Source of the DNA: a bacterium HR28
GTDB taxonomy: Bacteria; Chloroflexota; Chloroflexia; Thermomicrobiales; Thermomicrobiaceae
NCBI GenBank assembly: GCA_002898255.1
Contig: BEIE01000001.1
Coordinates: 744,001 to 808,000 of the forward strand
DNA: 64,000 nt
Reading direction: 5' to 3'
Below the pieces are notes generated by a model, which ran no database searches, had not been told where the DNA came from, and saw only the letters and a program-made list of their open reading frames with translations. This document shows positions 33,577 through 42,392 of the stretch, piece after piece. Each line of letters opens with the position of its first letter. The stretch's first letter is position 1. The position numbers and the translations under genes were made by a program.

Positions 33577-36015
33577 ATGACGGCAACGACTGAAACGCGC
33601 CTCGTTACAGTCACCATTGATGGCCAGCAGTATACGGTTCCCGAAGGCCTGACAATCCTCGAGGCCTGCCGTATGGTCGGCATCGAGGTGCCGAATCTCT
33701 GTTATCAGCCGCTGCTCCGGCCCTGGGGTTCTTGCCGCATCTGCACCGTTGAGATCTTGGGTCGGCGGGGCGGGCTTGTCGAGTCGTGTGCCGCACAGGT
33801 GCGAGACGGCATGGAGATTGCGACTAAATCACCGGCCTGTGAGGCGGCACGGCGATTCGTGCTTCAGCTCTACCTCATCGATCACGCACTTGACTGTCCA
33901 ACCTGTGACAAGTCAGGAGAGTGCTACTTACAGGACAACACATATTATCACAATGTTTGCGAGAACCCATTCCGTCGTCCCAAGCTAGCACGTCCGTACA
34001 AACATCTTAGCCAGTACATCGACTACAAATGGGAGCGTTGCATCCTCTGCGCCCGCTGTACGCGCGTCTGCGACGAGATGATCGGTGTGACGGCAATCGA
34101 GGTGTTGCGGCGTGGCCTGGAGGGTGAGATCGGTAGTGCCTGGGACGTCGATCTCGAGCAGACGACGTGTACCTCATGCGGGATGTGCATCGCAGTTTGC
34201 CCGGTTGGGGCACTCACCGACCGGCGTTTCGCACATCACCCCTGGGAGCTCGATGCGACAGAGACGATCTGCGGTTTCTGCGACGTCGGTTGCACGCTGA
34301 ATGTCGAGCATAGTCGCGGGCTGGTACGACGGATCACCCATCTCTGGGAACGCGGGGTGAACTACGGCTACACCTGCGTCCGTGGCAAGTGGAGCTACGA
34401 GCAGGTGCAGCATCCGACTCGGCTGGAGACCGCCTTCGTCCGCCAGGATGGTGAGCTGGTGCCAGTTGCGTTGGAGGATGCGCTCGATCGCGCTGCCGAA
34501 CTCCTACGGCCGTATCGTGGCTCGGCGTTCGCCTTACTGGCTGCACCTGATCGGACAAACGAGGAACTCTATCTTCTCCAGCGTTTCGCCCGGCAAGTGA
34601 TGGGTTCTCCGAACGTCGAGCGGCTCGCGACACCGGCCCAGCGGGCCGTGGATGCGGCACTTGCTGCGTCGTTCGGCCTCCCCGCCAGTACAAACTCGGT
34701 GCAGGAGGTATTCACCGATACAGGTTGTCTTCTAATCGTCGGACCGAACATCGGCCGGGCTGCACCGGTGGCCAGTTATTGGCATTCCTGGGCCAAGCAG
34801 TACCGCGAGACGGCACTGGTGGTAGTGAGCTCGGACGAGTTCCCGCTCTTCCATCGGGCAGATGTCTGGCTGCGCATTCGTCCCGGGACGGAGGCGCTCG
34901 TCCTCGCTGCAATGGCGCGTGTCATCCGTGACCGGGGTCTTGCTTCGCCGGTCGAGCAGGCCGAAGGGCTTGAGGAGTTCCTGGCCTCGCTCGATACTGT
35001 CGATCCTGCTGCCGCAGCAGAAGCAGCTGGCGTGAGCCTCGCGGCGCTCGAGCGGGCTGCGGTGCTCTATGCGACCGGCGGCCGGGGTACAGGGCCATCG
35101 CCATATCCACCGAGCCAGATCCAGCATACGCTCGCGCACGCCGTACAGGGCGATGTCTTCTCCGCGGCGCTGCGGGCCAACGAGTTGGCGCTCCTCACGG
35201 GGAACCTCGGACGTGCCGGGGGCGGCGTTGTCGCTTTCCGTGGGCCAGCGAACGCTCAGGGGGCATTAGACGTTGGTTGCCACCCGAACTGGCTGCCGGG
35301 TTATCGTCCTGTGACCGATGTGGACGCGCGAACAGAACTCGCAGCGCTCTGGGCCGAGACAGGTGGTAACGGCACCGGAAAAGCCGAACTTCCCAGTGAA
35401 CCGGGGCTTGCGTTCGACGAACTCGTCGAGGCGATCGAACGTGGAACCGTGCGTGCACTCTACGTCGCGGGAGGGAGCCACCCGTTCGCCCAGCCGATCG
35501 ATGAGCGACTACTGGCGGCGCTGGAACGGCTCGATGTCCTGATCGTCGAAGACTGCTTCCCGAGCCCGCTTGTCGAGCGAGCGCAGGTGGTGCTTCCAGT
35601 GGCGATGTTCATGGAGCAAGACGGGACAATGACGAACGCCGATCGCGCGGTGCAGCGCTTACGCCGGGCGGTCGATCCGCCGGGCGAGGCACGACCGAGT
35701 TGGCAGTTGGTTCAGGAACTGGCACGCCGACTCGGTTACCGTTGGCAGGGGCGGCACGCTGTGCATGTCTTCCAAGAGCTGGTCCGGGCGGTTCCCATCT
35801 ACCGGGGCATTACCTTCCCACGGCTGGAGCGTGGACCACTAGCCTGGCCGGTCATGCCGAGCGGTGTGCCCTCGCGCCAGGTGCTCCGTCTCGGCCAGAA
35901 CGTGCCGGGCGGCGGCTGGGCGGTCTGGCTTGGGCAAGGCCTCGCAGTGAGTGAGGCCTGGCTGCGTGTCGATGCTCCACCGCTCGCAGGCCGGCTCCGG
36001 TTCCACGCGCTCTAA
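33577..36015 (+). CDS. NuoG-like iron-sulfur/molybdopterin-fold oxidoreductase
   Basis: 812-residue electron-transfer subunit like complex I NuoG. N-terminal [2Fe-2S] Cys42/53/56/71; His103-Cys107-Cys110-Cys116 is the His-ligated cluster; two [4Fe-4S] sets at Cys155/158/161/165 and Cys198/201/204/208; then the Mo-family [4Fe-4S] set Cys232/235/239/267. The remaining ~540 residues have the molybdopterin oxidoreductase fold. No Cys or Sec stands at the metal-ligand position that I could identify, which favours NuoG over a formate dehydrogenase. It is followed by a NuoI-like ferredoxin but no other nuo gene. ATG 33577 follows GAGAGGGGA. Confidence 0.85.
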   Translation: MTATTETRLVTVTIDGQQYTVPEGLTILEACRMVGIEVPNLCYQPLLRPWGSCRICTVEILGRRGGLVESCAAQVRDGMEIATKSPACEAARRFVLQLYLIDHALDCPTCDKSGECYLQDNTYYHNVCENPFRRPKLARPYKHLSQYIDYKWERCILCARCTRVCDEMIGVTAIEVLRRGLEGEIGSAWDVDLEQTTCTSCGMCIAVCPVGALTDRRFAHHPWELDATETICGFCDVGCTLNVEHSRGLVRRITHLWERGVNYGYTCVRGKWSYEQVQHPTRLETAFVRQDGELVPVALEDALDRAAELLRPYRGSAFALLAAPDRTNEELYLLQRFARQVMGSPNVERLATPAQRAVDAALAASFGLPASTNSVQEVFTDTGCLLIVGPNIGRAAPVASYWHSWAKQYRETALVVVSSDEFPLFHRADVWLRIRPGTEALVLAAMARVIRDRGLASPVEQAEGLEEFLASLDTVDPAAAAEAAGVSLAALERAAVLYATGGRGTGPSPYPPSQIQHTLAHAVQGDVFSAALRANELALLTGNLGRAGGGVVAFRGPANAQGALDVGCHPNWLPGYRPVTDVDARTELAALWAETGGNGTGKAELPSEPGLAFDELVEAIERGTVRALYVAGGSHPFAQPIDERLLAALERLDVLIVEDCFPSPLVERAQVVLPVAMFMEQDGTMTNADRAVQRLRRAVDPPGEARPSWQLVQELARRLGYRWQGRHAVHVFQELVRAVPIYRGITFPRLERGPLAWPVMPSGVPSRQVLRLGQNVPGGGWAVWLGQGLAVSEAWLRVDAPPLAGRLRFHAL

Positions 36016-36039
36016 CGATGCGCGTGCGAGGAGGCACAT

Positions 36040-36495
36040 ATGGTCTTGCAGGACATCCGCGGTTTTCTGGTGACTCTGCGACACTTCTTCCAGCGGCCGG
36101 TGACTATCCAGTATCCGGAGCAGAAACGGGAGCAGGCACCGCGCTTCCGTGGGCTCCCGGCTTTGCGCTCTGACCCGGAGACCGGGGAGGCGCTTTGCGT
36201 CGCCTGCGGGCTCTGTGCGCGGATCTGCCCGACGAGTTGCTTGGAAATGCACGTTGTGCCATCGGAAGAGGGTGATCGTGAGCTCGGGGAATTCATCCTG
36301 CGTGCAGGTCGCTGCATGTTCTGTGGGCTCTGTGCGCAGGTCTGTCCGGTTGATGCCATCACAATGAGCGGTGAATACGAGCAGTCGGTTCTCGATCGTG
36401 AAGGATTGATCTACGTGAAGACGGAACTCGCCGCAATCGGCTCACAGCGGCCGAGTTGGTGGGAAGCAGACGGCGGACTTGGGAGCGAACGGTGA
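36040..36495 (+). CDS. NuoI-like 2[4Fe-4S] ferredoxin subunit
   Basis: 151-residue protein with two classic cluster motifs, Cys53/56/59/63 (CVACGLCARIC) and Cys92/95/98/102 (CMFCGLCAQVC), and the NuoI-type N-terminus GFLVTLRHFFQRPVTIQYPE that lies along the membrane in complex I. It would pass electrons between NuoG-type clusters and a quinone-reducing or other partner. ATG 36040 follows CGAGGAGGCAC, 24 bases after the NuoG-like gene, so both are one unit. No membrane subunits (NuoH, L, M, N) are encoded nearby. Confidence 0.88.
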   Translation: MVLQDIRGFLVTLRHFFQRPVTIQYPEQKREQAPRFRGLPALRSDPETGEALCVACGLCARICPTSCLEMHVVPSEEGDRELGEFILRAGRCMFCGLCAQVCPVDAITMSGEYEQSVLDREGLIYVKTELAAIGSQRPSWWEADGGLGSER

Positions 36496-36521
36496 GGGTA
36501 TGGACGGGGGAGGCACAAACG

Positions 36522-37937
36522 ATGGTCGTGGGGACGGTGCGTATCGAACGTGATTCACTCGGCGAGGTGGAGGTGCCGGCGGAGGCGCTCTACGGAGCCC
36601 AGACGGCGCGAGCGGTCCGCAACTTTCCAATTAGCGGCCTTCGTCCGCATCCTGACTTGATCGTCGCGACGGCACAGGTGAAGCTCGCGGCCGCACGCGT
36701 CAATCACCGAGCCGGGCGGCTCACCGATGAGCAAGCGCGGGCAATCGAACAGGCGGCGCAGGAGATCATTGACGGGTTGTGGCACGAGCACTTCGTCGTC
36801 GATCCCTACCAGGCTGGTGCCGGCACGTCTCACAACATGAACACGAACGAGGTCATCGCCAACCGTGCGAACGAGATTCTCGGCGGGCGGCGTGGTGAGT
36901 ACCGGCCGGTGCATCCGAACGACCACGTCAACCTCGGACAGTCGTCGAACGACGTTATTCCGACCGCGGGACGGCTGGCACTGCTGCGTGCCACTCCCAA
37001 GCTGGTCGATGCGTTTCGCCGACTTGCCGACGCCTTCTGCCAGAAAGCGCAGGAATTCGGCAATCTGACGAAAACGGGGCGTACCCACCTTCAGGACGCC
37101 GTACCGATCCGGCTTGGTGACGAGTTCACTGGCTATGGTTCGGCGCTGCGCCGGGCGGCCGATCGGATTGCGGAAGCGCGCCTGGCGCTGACAGAGATCA
37201 ACCTTGGAGCGACTGCCCTTGGGACGGGGATCAACGCTTTCCCCGGATACCGGATGCAGGTCGCGGAGGAGCTGAGTCGAATCACGGGGTTCCCGCTCCG
37301 GCCAGCGCGCAACACCTTCGAGATCACCCAGAGTCATGCTGACTTCGCGCATCTCTCGGGTGCTATCCGTAATGCGGCGCTGGAAGTGATCCGCATCGCC
37401 AGTGATATCCGGCTGCTCGGCTCGGGGCCGCGGGCAGGGCTGGGCGAGATCATCCTCCCGCCAGTGCAACCAGGATCGTCGATCATGCCGGGTAAGGTGA
37501 ACCCGTCAATCGCCGAGATGGTCAATATGGTTGCCTTCCAGGTGGTGGGCTATGACCACGCGGTCTCGCTTGGCGTCCTCTCCGGACAGCTCGACCTCAA
37601 CGTCTGGACACCGCTGATCGTCTACAACTTGCTCTGGGCGACCGATATTCTGACCAACGCGCTCGAGGTCTTCCGCACACGCTGCGTCGAAGGGATCCAA
37701 GCGAACGAGGCGCGGTTAGCGGAGCTGGCCCACGGCAGTATTGCGCTGGCAACGATCCTGACGCCGCGGATTGGCTACCTCAAGGCGGCCGAGATTGCCA
37801 AGAAGGCTTGGGAGACAGGAAAGACTGTCCGCGAGGTGGTCGTCGAAGAGGGTGTGCTTTCACCGGAGGAGGCCGAGGAGATCTTGGATCCGGTCAAGAT
37901 GGCGCTCCCGCAGGATCCGGACGCTAACCAGTGCTGA
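36522..37937 (+). CDS. aspA: Aspartate ammonia-lyase (or class II fumarase)
   Basis: 471-residue member of the aspartase/fumarase superfamily, reversibly forming fumarate. Shared signature GSSIMPGKVNP near residue 320 with the catalytic Ser loop. Features nearer to Bacillus-type aspartase than to FumC: N-term RIERDSLGEVEVPAEALYGAQTARAVRNFPIS, FVVDPYQAGAGTSHNMNTNEVIAN, GATALGTGINA, and NPSIAEMVNMVAFQVVGYD where FumC has NPTQCEA. Hence aspartase is preferred, but substrate choice is not certain from sequence. ATG 36522 follows GGGGGAGGCAC. The NuoI-like gene ends 26 bases upstream, so co-transcription is likely. Confidence 0.8.
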   Translation: MVVGTVRIERDSLGEVEVPAEALYGAQTARAVRNFPISGLRPHPDLIVATAQVKLAAARVNHRAGRLTDEQARAIEQAAQEIIDGLWHEHFVVDPYQAGAGTSHNMNTNEVIANRANEILGGRRGEYRPVHPNDHVNLGQSSNDVIPTAGRLALLRATPKLVDAFRRLADAFCQKAQEFGNLTKTGRTHLQDAVPIRLGDEFTGYGSALRRAADRIAEARLALTEINLGATALGTGINAFPGYRMQVAEELSRITGFPLRPARNTFEITQSHADFAHLSGAIRNAALEVIRIASDIRLLGSGPRAGLGEIILPPVQPGSSIMPGKVNPSIAEMVNMVAFQVVGYDHAVSLGVLSGQLDLNVWTPLIVYNLLWATDILTNALEVFRTRCVEGIQANEARLAELAHGSIALATILTPRIGYLKAAEIAKKAWETGKTVREVVVEEGVLSPEEAEEILDPVKMALPQDPDANQC

Positions 37938-38051
37938 ACGGGTGGATTTCGGGTACAGTGAGAGTCGTCCGGCCGATCGAGGCTCGCTGTGCGGTTGCGC
38001 CGCGTCCGGATCGGCCGACCGTGGTCGTCTCGGCATGGGAGGAGTGGTGCA

Positions 38052-39488
38052 ATGGCACGCGAATACCCGTTCTACTGCGCTGGTGAGTGGCGGACTTCAC
38101 CGAACCGGCTGGAGATCCGCAATCCATACAACGATGAGCTTGTGGGCGTAACCTATACCGCGACCAACCAGGACTTCGAGGACGCGGTGACAGCGGCGCA
38201 GCGAGCCTTCGAGGTCACACGGCGGCTCCAGAGTTACGAGCGGGCCGAAATCCTCTTGCGTCTCGCCGATGGGCTCCGCCGCCGGCAGGAGGAGTTCGCT
38301 CGACTGATTGCCCAGGAGGCGGGGAAACCGATCCGCGATGCGCGAGTAGAAGTGCAGCGTGGGATTTTCACGCTGACGACCGCGGCGGAGGAGGCGAAGC
38401 GGATCGGTGGAGAGGTGATCCCGCTCGACCTGATGGCGTACAGCCAAGGGCGCTTCGGCTTCACGCGGCGCTTCCCCATTGGCCCGATCGCTGGCATCTC
38501 GCCCTTCAATTTCCCGCTCAATCTGGCGCTGCACAAGATTGCTCCGGCGCTTGCCTCTGGAAACACAATCGTCCTGAAGCCGCCCAGCCGTGACCCGCTC
38601 ACGATGCTCACTTTTGCCGAACTTCTCGACGAAGCCGGCGTCCCCAAGGGAGCAGTCAGCATCATGCCGATGGACCGCGTTGTCGGTGACCGGCTGGTGA
38701 CTGACGAGCGTTTCAAGTTGCTGACTTTCACGGGGTCGCCAGACGTGGGCTGGGATCTGAAGGCGCGGGCCGGGAAGAAGAAGGTCGTACTCGAGCTCGG
38801 CGGAAATGCGGGCGTCATCGTCGACCGCACGGCCAATCTGGATGTGGCGATCCCCCGCATCCGCGTCGGCGCCTTCGCCTACGCTGGCCAGGTCTGCATT
38901 TCGGTGCAGCGCGTCTTCGTCCACCGATCACGGTGGGACGAGTTCGTCGAGCGCTTCGTCGAAGAAGTGAAGAAGATCAAGATGGGCGACCCATTGGATG
39001 AGACGACCGACCTTGGCCCAATGATCGACGAGAAGGCCGCGCGCCGAACCCAGGACTGGGTCGACTCGGCGGTCGCCGAGGGAGCGAAGGTGCTGGTGGG
39101 AGGAAAGGCGGAAGGGCGATTCTTCCAGCCAACGGTACTCGTCGATGCACCCCCGTGGCATCCGGTCTGCAGTCGCGAGGCATTCGCACCACTTGTCGTA
39201 CTCTTCCCCTTTGACGACTTCGAGCAGGCACTAGCGGCGGTGAACGATTCGGTGTACGGCCTCCAGGCGGGCGTCTTCACCGGCAGCCTTGAGCACGCGC
39301 TGCGGGCCTTCGAGGTTCTGGAAGTCGGTGGGGTGATCATCAACGACATCCCGACGTTCCGCATCGACCACATGCCATATGGTGGCGTCAAGGATTCCGG
39401 CCTCAGTCGTGAAGGTCTACGGTATGCGATTGAAGATATGACAGAGTTGCGTCTTGTGGTCTTCAATCGGGTGCCGGAGCCGTCGTGA
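38052..39488 (+). CDS. NAD(P)+-dependent aldehyde dehydrogenase
   Basis: 478-residue ALDH superfamily enzyme that oxidises an aldehyde to an acid. The cofactor/active-site parts are ISPFNFPLNLALHKIAPALASGNTIVLKPPSRDP (~145-180), FTGSPDVG (~230), VLELGGNAGVIV with the general-base Glu (~250), and FAYAGQVCISVQRV with the nucleophile Cys (~283). EAFAPLVV near 375 and the C-terminal PYGGVKDSGLSREG complete the family. It resembles glyceraldehyde-3-phosphate/lactaldehyde-type ALDHs of the same subgroup, but the substrate is uncertain. ATG follows GGGAGGAGTGG. A terminator follows at 39529. Confidence 0.92.
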   Translation: MAREYPFYCAGEWRTSPNRLEIRNPYNDELVGVTYTATNQDFEDAVTAAQRAFEVTRRLQSYERAEILLRLADGLRRRQEEFARLIAQEAGKPIRDARVEVQRGIFTLTTAAEEAKRIGGEVIPLDLMAYSQGRFGFTRRFPIGPIAGISPFNFPLNLALHKIAPALASGNTIVLKPPSRDPLTMLTFAELLDEAGVPKGAVSIMPMDRVVGDRLVTDERFKLLTFTGSPDVGWDLKARAGKKKVVLELGGNAGVIVDRTANLDVAIPRIRVGAFAYAGQVCISVQRVFVHRSRWDEFVERFVEEVKKIKMGDPLDETTDLGPMIDEKAARRTQDWVDSAVAEGAKVLVGGKAEGRFFQPTVLVDAPPWHPVCSREAFAPLVVLFPFDDFEQALAAVNDSVYGLQAGVFTGSLEHALRAFEVLEVGGVIINDIPTFRIDHMPYGGVKDSGLSREGLRYAIEDMTELRLVVFNRVPEPS

Positions 39489-39854
39489 AGAGCTAGGCTT
39501 CCGTCGGGCCGAAAAATCTTTCCCCGTGGGCCCCGTACCCGTACTGTCTCAGGCGGTACGGGGCCGATTGCTTCATTCATGTTGCGGAACGAAATGCGCG
39601 CCCTTGCCAGATCGGTCACTTGGGTCACCTGATGCCGAGCCTCGTTGGATGATCCGTGGCTCTGTGCGCTGCCACACATCGGTCCAGTGCTCGTCGGAGT
39701 GACTCAGGCATGTCTGGGCAGCCTAGTCACTCAGTGTGACCGCCGGCAGGGGGTACCTATGCGAGATGTCCTGCCAGTGTGAAACTCGGACTGGTCGCTG
39801 TTCGGAGCTGCAGCAGGTGAAAACAGTCTCGTGGTGCTCTCGCATGACTTGAGC
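39489..39854. other. Convergent intergenic region
   Basis: 366 bases between convergent genes. The terminator hairpin of the dehydrogenase is at the left. Nothing else is seen; the two short open frames have no ribosome sites. Confidence 0.4.
39529..39565 (+). terminator. Hairpin terminator after aldehyde dehydrogenase
   Basis: ggccccgtac and gtacggggcc form a perfect 10-bp stem with a 17-base loop, 40 bases after the stop. The tail GATTGCTTCATTC is only moderately T-rich. Confidence 0.6.
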
Positions 39855-40529
39855 TCACCCCAGCCACCCGTTACGTTCCAACCACGGCAACACAGCGTCA
39901 AGGCTGGGCAAGAGTGCGTCGGCAGCGTCGAAGCCGCCGAGTTCGCGGGTGTGGGCGTTCGGTACAGCAATGCAGTGTAGGCCAGCCGCCCGTGCGGCCA
40001 TGACACCAAGCGGCGCATCCTCGATCGCAATACAGCGTTCCGGTGGACATGCCAGTCGCGCGGCAGCCAGCCGGTAACAGTCTGGAGCCGGCTTGCCGTG
40101 GGTGACATCGTCGCCGGTCACAACAGCTGCAAACACGTCAGCGAGTCCGAACTCGCCGAGCACGAGGGCGACGTACTGCCGATGACCGCTTGTCGCCAAG
40201 CCCAATGGAACGGCGCGGGTATGGAGCTCAGCGATCAGCTCGAGCACTCCGGGCATTGGCTGGACGTTTCCGGGCACGCTCGTGAGGAAGAGTTCATCAC
40301 GCTCACGTGCTGCGCACAGCGGGTCGACCGGTAATCCCAATGTGTCGACGATGATCCGGGCCGCATCGATCAGACGTCGGCCAAAGAGCCGAGGGAGGAG
40401 GTCGGTGGGAAGCGCGCGGCCGAAACGAGCAACGTACCGCTCCCAGGCGGCAAGTTGAAGGGATTCTGAGTCGACCAGGACACCGTCAAGGTCGAAAACG
40501 ATGGCCGCGAGTCGCTGGTCTTGCCGCAT
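39855..40529 (-). CDS. HAD-superfamily phosphatase (beta-phosphoglucomutase-like)
   Basis: 224-residue haloacid-dehalogenase fold phosphohydrolase. Motif I AIVFDLDGVLVDSE is at residues ~9-22, motif II Thr/Ser in GLATSGHRQ (~110), motif III Lys in THGKPAPDCY (~143), and motif IV IEDAPLGVMAARAAG (~165). The helical cap between ~25 and ~85 is the C1 type of sugar-phosphate phosphatases and phosphoglucomutases. ATG 40529 lies 4 bases after the stop of the ADP-ribosylglycohydrolase gene and uses GGTGA overlapping that stop, so they are translationally coupled. Confidence 0.92.
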   Translation of the reverse strand: MRQDQRLAAIVFDLDGVLVDSESLQLAAWERYVARFGRALPTDLLPRLFGRRLIDAARIIVDTLGLPVDPLCAARERDELFLTSVPGNVQPMPGVLELIAELHTRAVPLGLATSGHRQYVALVLGEFGLADVFAAVVTGDDVTHGKPAPDCYRLAAARLACPPERCIAIEDAPLGVMAARAAGLHCIAVPNAHTRELGGFDAADALLPSLDAVLPWLERNGWLG

Positions 40530-40533
40530 TGGT

Positions 40534-41541
40534 TCACCGGACGAGCAGCCGGACGAAGCGTCCGGCACGCTGCTGGGCGGCCTGGAAGAGACCACGGGCG
40601 GCCAGAAGGATATAAGGACGGCCCTCAAGCCCTTCGACGAGTGCGGTTGGAAGCCGGGAAGCACCAAGATGCGCGCCAGCCAACGCGCCAGTGATCGCAC
40701 CACGTGTGTCGGTCGCCCCGCCAATATTGATTGCGAGTGTCACTGCACGGGCGAAATCATCGTGTGCGGCAGCGAACGAGGCAAAGGCGGTCGCGACGAC
40801 CTCATCGACAGCAGCAGATGTGCCCAGCGCCACGAGTGCACGGACAAGCTCGTCATCGTCTGCGAGCACAGGATGTAGCGCCGCCCGGCGGAGCCGTTGG
40901 GCCACGGCGTCCTCGTCGATGAAGCGGGCAACCTCGTCGAGGAGGACATCGGGAGGTGTCGTGCCCTGGACTAGCAAGAGGATGGCATAGGCCACGGCCA
41001 GTGCGCCGTTGACGACTTCTGGCTCAGCATGGGTAATGAGCGTGGCGCGGAGCACGTCGCGGACAAGGAGGTCGGGGTTGAAGCGAGAGAGGGCGTGCAG
41101 AAGACCAATCGGCGCGGCCCGGGCAGCAGCACTGCCGGTCGCAGTACCTGGGCCAGCGACACCACGCTGGAAGTCCCCGTGCTCCGCGGCTGCAGTAAGG
41201 GCCCGTCGTGTCGGCTCGTCCAGGAAACGGGCTGTCGGCCCATCGAGCAGTCGCAGAAAGCGGTAGCCCGCTGCTGCAACGTCAAGATATCCACGTGCAC
41301 TGATGGCACTTTCTACAAGGGAGAGTGCGAGCTCCGTCTCGTCAGTGAACTCGCCGGCCGGGATGATGACCGTACCATCCTCAGTGACGAGTGGGACAAA
41401 CCGGTCCAGCCAGTGGTAGCGTGCTGCGATCGCCTCGCGTGTCCAACCGCTCACCGGCGTGCCAAGTGCGTCGCCGATTGCTAGTCCCAGCAAGCATCCA
41501 GTGAACCGGTCGAGAAGGTCGGTTCGCTCGCGTTCCTGCAC
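40534..41541 (-). CDS. ADP-ribosylglycohydrolase-family protein with altered metal motif
   Basis: 335-residue all-alpha protein of the DraG/ARH family, which removes ADP-ribose from proteins or small molecules with a di-magnesium centre. GCLLGLAIGDALGTPV opens the fold (~15-30). The first metal motif reads Thr66-Asp67-Glu68 (usually TDD), and the second reads GGATDT with Ala276 in place of the first Asp of GGDTDT. Remaining elements (GALAGAHLG) are normal. It may be a weak or altered enzyme, a binding protein, or act on an unusual substrate. GTG start follows GAAGGAGACG. Coupled to the HAD phosphatase gene downstream, which would suit processing of ADP-ribose products. Confidence 0.85.
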   Translation of the reverse strand: MQERERTDLLDRFTGCLLGLAIGDALGTPVSGWTREAIAARYHWLDRFVPLVTEDGTVIIPAGEFTDETELALSLVESAISARGYLDVAAAGYRFLRLLDGPTARFLDEPTRRALTAAAEHGDFQRGVAGPGTATGSAAARAAPIGLLHALSRFNPDLLVRDVLRATLITHAEPEVVNGALAVAYAILLLVQGTTPPDVLLDEVARFIDEDAVAQRLRRAALHPVLADDDELVRALVALGTSAAVDEVVATAFASFAAAHDDFARAVTLAINIGGATDTRGAITGALAGAHLGASRLPTALVEGLEGRPYILLAARGLFQAAQQRAGRFVRLLVR

Positions 41542-42002
41542 CGTTCACGTCTCCTTCGCATTCTTCCCCTCACAAGTGAAACACGTGACGAGGAATGTGT
41601 GCCGAGAATCAGTGCGTTCGAGTGGAGTAATCGTCTTGTAGTAAGCATGAGGAGCAGTCAGATGCGCGGTCTCTCACAACAACCTGACGACTCGCGCTCA
41701 CACGCGGACAGAGGGTCGCTTTGCTATACCACAGACGAGCATCTTGCTCGAAGGAGCAGAGTCAGTGCTCACTCCTAAGGCCAGACGCGACTTTTTCTAC
41801 GGAGGGCCGTTCGTGGCCATGGCCGGGTTCGGCATTCTGATCCTGTGCAGTCGTTTTGAGCGGAGCAACTCTTGCGTTCGTGCGGCCGTTGCCGGATACT
41901 CGGGGCGGCGCGAGTGTGTCGCTGTGGTCGCGGTGGAGTTGCCGATGTACGCTGAATGCGGATCGGGCTCGCAGTGTGCCCGAGAGTAGGAAGGAGCGGC
42001 GG
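41542..42002. other. Divergent intergenic region
   Basis: 461 bases between divergent genes. A plus-strand frame at 41744-41989 has a hydrophobic stretch but starts at TTG without a ribosome site and is not called. A TATACC box near 41724 is a possible -10 for the plus-strand genes. The GGAAGGAGCGGCGG ribosome site of the next gene ends the region. Confidence 0.4.
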
Positions 42003-42356
42003 ATGTATTTGACTGATGCGCTCCAACGCATCCGCCAACGACTGGTGGAGAACCGCGCACGACCAGAAACGCTCGCGCTCGTGGATCGCGTGCTGGCGAC
42101 GGCGGAGCGAGCTGGCGGTGAGCAGGCTCAAGTGCGGTCGTTGCTGGAGTTAGTGCGGCGGCTGATGCGGACTCCCGAGGCGAACAGCAACGTCGCGATC
42201 TACGACGACCTGGCGGTCCTTGAGGAGCAGCTTGCTCAGCAGGCGGCGCAGGCGGCAGCAGCACGGGCCCAGCAAGAAGAGCGACCGTTACCGAAGCCGA
42301 AGAAGTACTACCGCGAGCTGAAGGAACGCGAGCGCCGCAAGCCGGGACAGTCTTGA
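42003..42356 (+). CDS. Small helical protein, unknown function
   Basis: 117 residues, predicted wholly helical, with Arg/Gln/Glu/Ala-rich heptad-like patterns and a basic C-terminal tail (PKPKKYYRELKERERRKPG). No membrane segment, cysteine or known motif. The strong ribosome site AAGGAGCGGCGG directly before ATG 42003 supports it as a real gene. 36 bases separate it from the dehydrogenase, so it may lead the operon that runs to the aminotransferase. Confidence 0.65.
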   Translation: MYLTDALQRIRQRLVENRARPETLALVDRVLATAERAGGEQAQVRSLLELVRRLMRTPEANSNVAIYDDLAVLEEQLAQQAAQAAAARAQQEERPLPKPKKYYRELKERERRKPGQS

Positions 42357-42392
42357 GACGCCGGCCCGCGGAGCCGGAAGGGAGAGAGGAGC

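Noticed and set aside
36522-37937. Fumarase (fumC) as the main call
   Set aside because: Sequence around the catalytic loop (NPSIAEMVN) and the N-terminus are nearer to aspartase; fumarase is kept only as the alternative.
41744-41989. Possible small hydrophobic protein (81 codons)
   Set aside because: TTG start, no ribosome site, no homologue known to me; lies in a divergent promoter region.
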